Below are positions 5,278-10,369 of a stretch of 10,369 nucleotides of DNA, one piece after another. The notes under the pieces were generated by a model. The model worked only from the letters and a program-made list of their open reading frames with translations, was not told the origin of the DNA and did not search any database. Every line of letters starts with the position of its first letter. Position 1 is the first letter of the stretch. The DNA comes from Pseudomonadota bacterium (lineage in GTDB: Bacteria; Pseudomonadota; Alphaproteobacteria; Rhizobiales; Devosiaceae), in contig JAEYYP010000361.1 of NCBI GenBank assembly GCA_023428425.1, positions 1 through 10,369 on the forward strand, read 5' to 3'. The position numbers were made by a program, and so were the translations under genes.

Positions 5278-6346
5278 GCAGTTGACGCTATCCGAGCTGA
5301 TCGACAGGCAGATCCGGGAGACCGGGCCGATGTCCATCGCCATCTATATGGGGCTGGCACTGACCTACCCGCGCCAGGGTTACTACACCGGCACCGATCC
5401 GCTGGGGACGTCGGGCGACTTCGTGACCGCGCCCGAGATCAGCCAGATGTTCGGCGAACTGATCGGCTTCTTCGTCGTCAACGTTTGGCAGCAGATGGGC
5501 GAGCCGCGCTCGTTCACGCTGCTGGAACTGGGCCCCGGGCGCGGGACTCTGATGCAGGATGCGCTGCGCGTCGCGGCCCGGGCAGACGGCTTCCTCGATG
5601 CCTGCCACCTGCAGTTGTTCGAGGCCAACCCGGCGCTCAGGGCGCAGCAGGCCGAGCGGCTCGGCAAGTACAATCCCTACTGGGCCGATGAGATCGACGC
5701 GGTAGCGGATGATCCGCTGATCGTCGTCGCCAACGAGTTCTTCGATGCCCTGCCGATCCGGCAGTTCGTCCGGGCGCCCGACGGCTGGCACGAGCGACAG
5801 GTGGGGCTGCGTGACGGCAAGCGCGCCTTTGGCCTGTCGCCGACACCGATCGCCGCCGAAGCGATGCCGGAAGAGGTGCGCGAAGCCGGGATCGGCGAGG
5901 TCTACGAGGTAAGCCTCGCCGCGGCCGACGCCCTGCAGCGCCTGGGCAAGCGGATCGCCGCGCAGCGCGGCGCCATCCTGGCCATCGACTACGGGTACGA
6001 GACGACCCAGGCGGGGGAGACGCTGCAGGCGGTGCGGCGGCACGCCTTCGCCGACGTGCTGGAGGCTCCGGGCGAGGTCGACCTTTCCGCCCATGTCGAT
6101 TTCGGTGCGCTCAGTGGGGTGGCGCGCGACCTCGGGCTCAAGGTCGAGCCGCTGGCGACTCAGCGCGATTTTCTGGGGCGGATGGGGATCGTGGAGCGGG
6201 CAAGCGCGCTGGCGAAAGCCAATCCTGGACAGATCGACGGTATCGCTGCCGCCTTGCGCCGGCTGACCGACTCCTCCGAAATGGGGACCCTGTTCAAGGT
6301 CTTCTGCGCGTCGGCCGGCGACATCGAACCTATTGGATTTGCCTGA
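5267..6346 (+). CDS. NDUFAF7/MidA-type SAM-dependent methyltransferase
   Basis: This 359-residue protein belongs to the class I SAM-dependent methyltransferase family formerly DUF185 (PF02636). The mitochondrial relative NDUFAF7/MidA dimethylates an arginine of the 49-kDa subunit (NDUFS2, bacterial NuoD) during complex I assembly. Visible features are GYYTG (38-42), SGDFVTAPEISQMFGE (49-64), the SAM-binding glycine loop LELGPGRGTL (86-95), an acidic FEANP (118-122) after the second strand, and NEFFDALPIRQF (156-167), the family's post-I signature. The GTG start at 5267 lies inside the end of lgt and gives the expected N-terminus. The stop shares its A with the ATG of pgeF. A role in NADH dehydrogenase maturation is inferred from the mitochondrial homologue. 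Confidence 0.9.
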   Translation: MASEQLTLSELIDRQIRETGPMSIAIYMGLALTYPRQGYYTGTDPLGTSGDFVTAPEISQMFGELIGFFVVNVWQQMGEPRSFTLLELGPGRGTLMQDALRVAARADGFLDACHLQLFEANPALRAQQAERLGKYNPYWADEIDAVADDPLIVVANEFFDALPIRQFVRAPDGWHERQVGLRDGKRAFGLSPTPIAAEAMPEEVREAGIGEVYEVSLAAADALQRLGKRIAAQRGAILAIDYGYETTQAGETLQAVRRHAFADVLEAPGEVDLSAHVDFGALSGVARDLGLKVEPLATQRDFLGRMGIVERASALAKANPGQIDGIAAALRRLTDSSEMGTLFKVFCASAGDIEPIGFA

Positions 6347-7119
6347 TGACTACCCCGTTCGAGCAAAGCCGCGCCCTGGGGCGCATTGCAGGTATCCGAC
6401 ACGGCTTCTTCGGCCGCCGCGGTGGGAGTTCGACCGGCGATTTCGCCTCGCTGAACGCCTCGGAATCGGTGGGCGACCGGCCAGCAAGCGTCGAGAAGAA
6501 CCGCACGCACATGCTGGCGACGCTGGGCCTGGCGCGGGAGGGGCTGGCGCAGGTGAAGCAGGTGCATTCGGCGCGCGTCGTGGTGCTGACCGACCCGGCC
6601 GCGATCGGCGAGCGCCCGGAAGCCGATGCCATCGTGACCGATATTCGCGGTGCCTCGCTCGGTATCCTGACGGCCGATTGCACGCCGATCCTGCTCGCCG
6701 ACGCGGAAGCCGGCGTGATCGGCGCGGCGCATGCCGGCTGGCGCGGCGCGGTGACCGGCATCGCCGAAGCGACGGTGACGGCGATGGTGTCGCTTGGCGC
6801 CGATCCCGATCGGATCGTCGCGGCGATCGGCCCGACCATCTCGGTCGACAACTACGAAGTCGGCCCCGAATGGGCCGCCGAACTGCTGAAGCACCACCGT
6901 GATGCAGCCAACCGCATCAGCACACCCGCCGGCGGACGCGAGCACTTCGACCTGCCGGGCTTCGTATTCGACCACCTGATCGGTGCGGGCGTCGGCGTGG
7001 TGGATGACCTGAGGCTCTGCACGTACGCGGAGCCCAAGAAGTACTTTTCGCACCGCTGGGCCACGCACAAGGGCGTCCCCACCGGGCGGCAGCTGAGCAT
7101 CATCGGCCTCGCGCAGTGA
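6346..7119 (+). CDS. pgeF: PgeF-type purine nucleoside phosphorylase / multicopper polyphenol oxidase (laccase-domain) protein
   Basis: This 257-residue protein is of the YfiH/PgeF family (PF02578), related to human FAMIN/LACC1. Members have been reported as zinc-dependent purine nucleoside phosphorylases with adenosine deaminase activity, and E. coli PgeF also as a peptidoglycan-editing factor that prevents misincorporation of L-Ser. The zinc-site residues are all present: KQVHSA (His74), TADCTP (Cys112) and AAHAGWRG (His129). FGRRGG (22-27) and VGD (42-44) are normal N-terminal family segments, and FSHRW near the C-terminus replaces the more usual F-S-[YF]-R-R. The ATG overlaps the preceding stop (TGATG), so it is translationally coupled to the methyltransferase. 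Which activity dominates here cannot be decided from sequence. Confidence 0.9.
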   Translation: MTTPFEQSRALGRIAGIRHGFFGRRGGSSTGDFASLNASESVGDRPASVEKNRTHMLATLGLAREGLAQVKQVHSARVVVLTDPAAIGERPEADAIVTDIRGASLGILTADCTPILLADAEAGVIGAAHAGWRGAVTGIAEATVTAMVSLGADPDRIVAAIGPTISVDNYEVGPEWAAELLKHHRDAANRISTPAGGREHFDLPGFVFDHLIGAGVGVVDDLRLCTYAEPKKYFSHRWATHKGVPTGRQLSIIGLAQ

Positions 7120-7137
7120 CCGATGCGCGACATTGAG

Positions 7138-7154
7138 GAATCTTTCCAAGATTC
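7138..7154. promoter_or_regulatory. AT-rich perfect palindrome between pgeF and prs
   Basis: GAATCTT and AAGATTC form a perfect 7-base inverted repeat around a 3-base centre (TCC), conspicuous in GC-rich surroundings. It lies 18 bases after the pgeF stop and about 25 bases upstream of the prs -35 candidate. The tight loop and AT content make it a poor terminator but a plausible protein-binding operator. No regulator is assigned. Confidence 0.35.
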
Positions 7155-7178
7155 TTCATCGTGCCGACACAAGGCCAA

Positions 7179-7207
7179 TTGCCAAGGCTGTTCTCGCTCG
7201 CTAGAGA
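7179..7207 (+). promoter_or_regulatory. Candidate sigma-70 promoter of prs
   Basis: TTGCCA (7179-7184) and TAGAGA (7202-7207) are separated by exactly 17 bases, the optimal spacing. They lie about 57 bases upstream of the prs start codon, in the 144-base gap after pgeF. A CGGAG ribosome site precedes the GTG start by about 8 bases. This suggests prs has its own transcript besides any read-through from the lgt operon. Confidence 0.45.
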
Positions 7208-7263
7208 CCCGCGCATAGGCGGCCGGGCACCCCTAGCCCAGCCCAGAACTGCGGAGCGCGCGC

Positions 7264-8196
7264 GTGAAACTTGTCACCGGCAATTCCAACCGCGCCCTTG
7301 CCGAAGCGATCGGTGCCTACCTGGAGCTCCCGCTGACCGACTGCACGGTCAAGCGCTTCAACGACAAGGAAATCTTCGTCGAGATTCATGAGAACGTCCG
7401 CGGCGAGGACGTCTTCATCATCCAGTCGACGTCGTATCCCGCCAACGACAACCTGATGGAACTGCTGATCCTGTCGGATGCGCTCCGTCGCTCGTCGGCC
7501 CGCCGCATCACGGCGGTGATCCCCTATTTCGGCTATGCCCGGCAGGACCGCAAATCGGCCTCGCGCACTCCGATTTCGGCCAAGCTGGTCAGCAACCTGA
7601 TCACCGAGTCAGGTGTGAACCGGGTGGTGACGCTCGACCTGCACGCTGCCCAGATCCAGGGCTTCTTCGACATCCCCACCGACAACCTCTACGGGGCGCC
7701 GGTAATGGTTCGCGACATCCAGGCGAACTACAAGGGCAACAACGTGATGATCGTGTCGCCCGACGTGGGCGGCGTGGCCCGCGCCCGCGCCACGGCCCAG
7801 CGCATCGGCGCCGACCTCGCCATCGTCGACAAGCGCCGCCCCAAGGCCGGCGTGTCGGAGGTGATGAACATCATCGGCGACGTGTCCGGGCACGCCTGCA
7901 TCCTGATCGACGACATCGTCGACTCGGGTGGCACGCTGGTAAATGCCGCCGAAGCGCTGCTGAAGGCCGGCGCGACCGAGGTTTCAGCCTACATCACCCA
8001 CGGCGTGCTGTCGGAAGGCGCGGCCGAACGCATTGCCGCGAGCAAGCTCAAGGAACTGGTTGTCACCGACTCGATCGAAGCGACCGAGGCGGCCAAGGCA
8101 GCCAGGAACATCCGCCGCATCTCGATCGCGCCGCTGATCGGCGAAGCGATTGCCCGGACCGCCAGCGAGCAGAGCGTCTCCAGCCTGCTGGACTGA
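7264..8196 (+). CDS. prs: Ribose-phosphate pyrophosphokinase (PRPP synthetase)
   Basis: Prs makes 5-phosphoribosyl 1-pyrophosphate from ribose 5-phosphate and ATP, feeding purine, pyrimidine, histidine, tryptophan and NAD synthesis; it is cytosolic and forms hexamers of the class I type. The 310-residue length is typical. Motifs are GNSNRALAEAI (6-16), RFNDKEIFVEI (31-41), the ATP-binding YFGYARQDRK (88-97), the metal-binding DLHAAQIQGFF (125-135), PDVGG (166-170) with the flexible-loop Lys190 in VDKRR, and the PRPP loop LIDDIVDSGGT (214-224). It starts with GTG after a CGGAG site and ends in QSVSSLLD, a usual C-terminus. All catalytic residues appear intact. A hairpin lies 35 bases after the stop codon. 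Confidence 0.97.
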   Translation: MKLVTGNSNRALAEAIGAYLELPLTDCTVKRFNDKEIFVEIHENVRGEDVFIIQSTSYPANDNLMELLILSDALRRSSARRITAVIPYFGYARQDRKSASRTPISAKLVSNLITESGVNRVVTLDLHAAQIQGFFDIPTDNLYGAPVMVRDIQANYKGNNVMIVSPDVGGVARARATAQRIGADLAIVDKRRPKAGVSEVMNIIGDVSGHACILIDDIVDSGGTLVNAAEALLKAGATEVSAYITHGVLSEGAAERIAASKLKELVVTDSIEATEAAKAARNIRRISIAPLIGEAIARTASEQSVSSLLD

Positions 8197-8231
8197 CCTG
8201 GTCCGCGCGAGCGTACCACCGCCGCGTTGTC

Positions 8232-8269
8232 CTGGCGGAAGCCGACGCTTTCCTTGAGCGTGCCGCCAG
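8232..8269 (+). terminator. Hairpin downstream of prs
   Basis: CTGGCGG (8232-8238) pairs perfectly with CCGCCAG (8263-8269), and inside it ACGCT pairs with AGCGT around a 7-base loop. The two stems are separated by an asymmetric internal loop. It lies 35 bases after the prs stop and before the promoter-like motif of the next gene, the expected place for transcript ending. There is no U-run after it, so it is a weak or Rho-assisted terminator at best. Confidence 0.4.
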
Positions 8270-8292
8270 CTCGACGATACTTTCGGCTGCCC

Positions 8293-8321
8293 TGTCGAAA
8301 TCGACTTCCCGTTCGCGACAT
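8293..8321 (+). promoter_or_regulatory. Candidate ECF42-dependent promoter 1
   Basis: TGTCGAAA (8293-8300) is followed by a 15-base spacer and then CGACAT (8316-8321). The published ECF42 target motif, as I recall it from Streptomyces venezuelae, is TGTCGA at -35 and CG(A/T)C at -10; this site matches both. It lies 36 bases before the ATG of the first YCII gene and shares its exact spacing with the motif before the second YCII gene. The sigma factor at 9222 is the expected user. Confidence 0.55.
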
Positions 8322-8356
8322 TGTTTCGAGAATACCTCGAACACGGAGATTTCGCG

Positions 8357-8752
8357 ATGCGCTACCTGATGATGCTCTATGCCGACGAGCGGGCCGGTGA
8401 CACCTTCAGCACCGAGCAGATGGTTCGGGCGATGGAGATAATGGGCGCCTACAACGATGCGCTGAAGAAGGCTGGTGCCTTCGTCGCCACCGCCCCGCTG
8501 CAACGCAGCTACGAGGCAAAGACCATTCGAACCGAAGGCGCCGTCATCGATCCCGAAACGTTCGAGGGCCGCAACGGCGCACTTCAGGTGAAGGACGGCC
8601 CCTACGCCGAGACCCGCGAGCAGCTGGGCGGCTTCTATATCATCAACGCCCGAGACATGGACGAGGCGCTGGAGTGGGCCGGAAAGTGCCCGGCGGCGCA
8701 GTGGGGGTCGATAGAGGTCCGGCAGATCTTCGACGAGTATGCCGACCTGTAG
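8357..8752 (+). CDS. YCII/DGPF-domain protein 1
   Basis: This 131-residue protein of the YCII-related family (PF03795) has a ferredoxin-like alpha/beta fold. It carries the DGPF-type signature DGPYAETREQLGGFY (80-94), preceded by the usual MRYLMMLYADE strand (1-11) and followed by GSIEVRQI (117-124). Members related to YciI have been suggested to be small enzymes, but the function of the DGPF group is unproven. They are recurrent genomic partners of ECF42 sigma factors. The ATG at 8357 has a GGAG about 8 bases upstream. An upstream in-frame TTG at 8321 would overlap the proposed -10 element and lacks a family-like N-terminus, so I rejected it. No signal peptide or membrane segment is seen. 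Confidence 0.88.
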   Translation: MRYLMMLYADERAGDTFSTEQMVRAMEIMGAYNDALKKAGAFVATAPLQRSYEAKTIRTEGAVIDPETFEGRNGALQVKDGPYAETREQLGGFYIINARDMDEALEWAGKCPAAQWGSIEVRQIFDEYADL

Positions 8753-8797
8753 GTCCCGAAGCCTCCAGCAGATATCCTGGGCGAAAAGGACTGGCGG

Positions 8798-8826
8798 AGT
8801 CGAAACTGGGTGGAGCGGCGCGTCAT
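8798..8826 (+). promoter_or_regulatory. Candidate ECF42-dependent promoter 2
   Basis: AGTCGAAA (8798-8805), a 15-base spacer and CGTCAT (8821-8826) repeat the motif found before the first YCII gene. Only the first base of the -35 element departs from TGTCGA. It lies 45 bases before the second YCII gene's ATG in a 119-base gap and would drive that gene together with the overlapping sigma gene, giving positive autoregulation. Confidence 0.5.
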
Positions 8827-8871
8827 AGGGTCATCGGCGCCCCGGTGCGCCGCAACCAACAGGAGCAAGCG

Positions 8872-9225
8872 ATGCGCTACATGATGCTGATCCACCACGA
8901 CGAACCCGCCCTGGCCGCCGCCGACCAGAAACAGCTGTGGCAGGACTACGCAGCCTTCAACGAGGCGTTGGCCAAGGCGGCCGGAGCCTCGAGCGGCGAA
9001 CGGCTCGAGCCCTCCACCAAGGCGACCACGGTGCGGACACAGGGCGAGAAGACCGATGTTCTCGATGGCCCATACGCCGAGACCAAGGAGCAGTTCGCCG
9101 GCTACTTCTTCGTCGACGTGCCGACGCTCGAGGAAGCAGTCGCCTGGGCCAAGCGCTGCCCCAGCTCCCGCTTCGGCTCGATCGAAATCCGCCCACTCCA
9201 CGTGCCGCAGGCAGACTGGAAGTGA
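8872..9225 (+). CDS. YCII/DGPF-domain protein 2
   Basis: This 117-residue YCII-family protein is related to the one just upstream. MRYMMLIHHDE (1-11) is the first strand, DGPYAETKEQFAGYFF (65-80) the DGPF signature and FGSIEIRPL (101-109) the last strand. It is shorter than its neighbour because it lacks the insertion around residues 60-75 of that protein. A strong AGGAG site lies 6 bases before the ATG. Its stop overlaps the GTG of the sigma gene (GTGA), so the two are probably translated in a coupled way. The biochemical role is unknown. The tight link to an ECF42 sigma factor suggests it is an effector or target of that regulator rather than a membrane anti-sigma factor, since no membrane segment is present. 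Confidence 0.9.
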   Translation: MRYMMLIHHDEPALAAADQKQLWQDYAAFNEALAKAAGASSGERLEPSTKATTVRTQGEKTDVLDGPYAETKEQFAGYFFVDVPTLEEAVAWAKRCPSSRFGSIEIRPLHVPQADWK

Positions 9226-10369
9226 ACGGCAGCGGGGCGGCCCTCGTCGCGGAGCGTGTCGCGAGAGAGAGCTACGGCCGCCTCGTCGCCTTTCTCGCGG
9301 CACGGACGCGCGACGTGGCAGGCGCCGAAGACGCACTGTCCGAAGCGTTTGCCGCCGCGTTGCGGATCTGGCCGGAGGGCGGCGTCCCTGACAACCCCGA
9401 TGCCTGGCTGCTCACCGTCGCCCGCCGGCGGCAGACGGACGCCCTGCGACGACGCCAGACCCGCACCGCCGGTGAGGAGCATCTGCAGCTCATGGCTGAC
9501 GAGATCTCGGACGAAATGGAAGCTGTGGCCGGCAGCCCTGCCGGAATTCCCGACCGGCGCCTGGCGCTGATGTTCGCCTGTGCCCACCCGGCGATCGAGC
9601 GCGGCATGCGGGCGCCGTTGATCCTGCAGACCATCCTGGGTCTGACGGCGATCGACATCGCCGCGGCGTTCCTGATCCCGCCGGCGACGATGGGACAGCG
9701 GCTGGTGCGGGCGAAGACGCGCATCCGGGAAGCGGGCATTCCCTTCGCCCTGCCCGAGCGCGAAGAGTTACCCGAGCGGCTCGAGGCGGTGCTCGATGCC
9801 ATCTATGCCGCTTACACCAAGGGCTGGGCCGAGGCCGGCGATGCCGCGCCGGAACTCGCCGAGGAGGCGATCTGGCTCGGCCGCTTGCTGGTGTCGCTGA
9901 TGCCCGACGAGCCCGAGGCCAAGGGTATGCTCGCGCTGATGCTCTACACCGAAGCCCGCCGCCCCGCCCGCCGGGACGCCGTTGGCGCCTATGTGCCGCT
10001 CGACCGGCAGGATACGGCGCTATGGGACCATGAGATGCTCGGGCTGGCCGAACGGCTGCTGCGCGAGGCGAGTGCGGGCGGCCCGTCCGGCCGATATCAG
10101 CTCGAAGCGGCGATCCAGTCGGCTCATACCGCCAGGAAGGCAGCCGGGGCCGACACCTGGCCGGCAGTGGTGGCACTCTATGGCCACCTCGAAAAACTCA
10201 CCCATTCGCCGGTGGTGACGTTGAACCGAGCCGTGGCGATCGCGGAAACCGAGGGCCCGGGGTCGGCGCTGGCGATACTTGAAACGCTCGCCAGCGACAC
10301 GCGGATGAACAGCTATCAACCGTGGTGGGCTGCCCGCGGGCACCTGCTGGCGCGGCTCGGCCGCAAAGC
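9222..10369 (+). CDS. ECF42-type RNA polymerase sigma factor, cut by the window edge
   Basis: The frame beginning with GTG at 9222 stays open for 382 codons to the right end of the window, so the gene is partial at its 3' end. Members are usually a little over 400 residues, so only a few dozen residues should be missing. The order is sigma region 2 (about 18-80, with DVAGAEDALSEAF and NPDAWLLTVARRRQTDALRR), sigma region 4 (about 110-172, with LTAIDIAAAFLIPPATMGQRLVRAKTRI cut here as residues 141-168), and a long C-terminal helical extension (DUF6596/TPR-like) starting near AVLDAIYAAYTKGW (189-202). The extension contains LDRQDTALWDHEM (260-272) and SPVVTLNRAVAIAE (329-342). ECF42 factors lack a classical anti-sigma factor, and the extension is thought to control activity. 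Overlap with the YCII gene shows co-expression. Confidence 0.9.
   Translation, partial: MNGSGAALVAERVARESYGRLVAFLAARTRDVAGAEDALSEAFAAALRIWPEGGVPDNPDAWLLTVARRRQTDALRRRQTRTAGEEHLQLMADEISDEMEAVAGSPAGIPDRRLALMFACAHPAIERGMRAPLILQTILGLTAIDIAAAFLIPPATMGQRLVRAKTRIREAGIPFALPEREELPERLEAVLDAIYAAYTKGWAEAGDAAPELAEEAIWLGRLLVSLMPDEPEAKGMLALMLYTEARRPARRDAVGAYVPLDRQDTALWDHEMLGLAERLLREASAGGPSGRYQLEAAIQSAHTARKAAGADTWPAVVALYGHLEKLTHSPVVTLNRAVAIAETEGPGSALAILETLASDTRMNSYQPWWAARGHLLARLGRK

Noticed and set aside
8321..8356. Upstream TTG start extending the first YCII protein by 12 residues
   Set aside because: It overlaps the proposed -10 element and the extra residues do not fit the family's N-terminus; the ATG at 8357 has a good ribosome site.
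8063..8503. Possible frameshifted minus-strand gene remnant between prs and the first YCII gene
   Set aside because: Pieces in two minus frames look protein-like only briefly, overlap two real plus-strand genes, and match no family; a hairpin and promoter motif explain the gap better.
1..10369. CRISPR array, prophage, transposase or defence island
   Set aside because: No regularly spaced direct repeats, integrase, transposase, capsid or nuclease-type genes are visible; every confident gene is a housekeeping or regulatory family.

Overview
The window reads as ordinary chromosomal DNA of a GC-rich alphaproteobacterium, most likely a member of the Hyphomicrobiales. A Devosia-like genus is my guess from protein flavour and gene order and has not been tested. 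The evidence is the divergent pair of a UbiK-family gene and lgt, the lgt / NDUFAF7-type methyltransferase / pgeF run followed by prs, the YbjN / proC / csaA cluster, a complete CtrA-type box (TTAA-N7-TTAAC), and the palindromic intergenic repeats common in these genomes. Four genes start with GTG and two more with GTG or TTG inside overlaps, and several stop/start overlaps indicate translational coupling.

Layout. Positions 1-477 hold no convincing gene, only a palindromic repeat (262-339) and a hairpin behind csaA. From 2134 down to 478 on the minus strand lie a YbjN-family gene, proC and csaA with overlapping ends. Upstream of them, about 2327-2197 on the minus strand, is a strongly self-complementary segment that I read as a structured small RNA, possibly the alphaproteobacterial 6S RNA. 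It is preceded by the CtrA-type box at 2331-2346. A second, larger inverted repeat (2464-2629) separates this RNA from a minus-strand operon (4350 to 2643) of a UbiK-family gene and two tandem paralogous metallophosphoesterases.

On the plus strand, lgt (lipoprotein maturation), an NDUFAF7/MidA-type methyltransferase and pgeF (purine nucleoside phosphorylase/laccase-domain family) form an overlapping operon (4459-7119). prs (PRPP synthetase) follows with its own promoter-like sequence. The right end (8293-10369) holds two YCII/DGPF-domain genes and an ECF42-type sigma factor with a C-terminal helical extension. The sigma gene overlaps the second YCII gene by four bases and runs off the window.

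The most interesting signal is regulatory. Both YCII genes are preceded by the same bipartite motif, GTCGAAA - exactly 15 nt - CG(A/T)CAT. This agrees with what I recall of ECF42 target promoters (TGTCGA / CG[A/T]C) and predicts a self-activating sigma/YCII module. The second most interesting is the structured RNA with its CtrA-type box. The remaining genes are well-known housekeeping families, and I see no sign of a phage, transposon, CRISPR or defence system.
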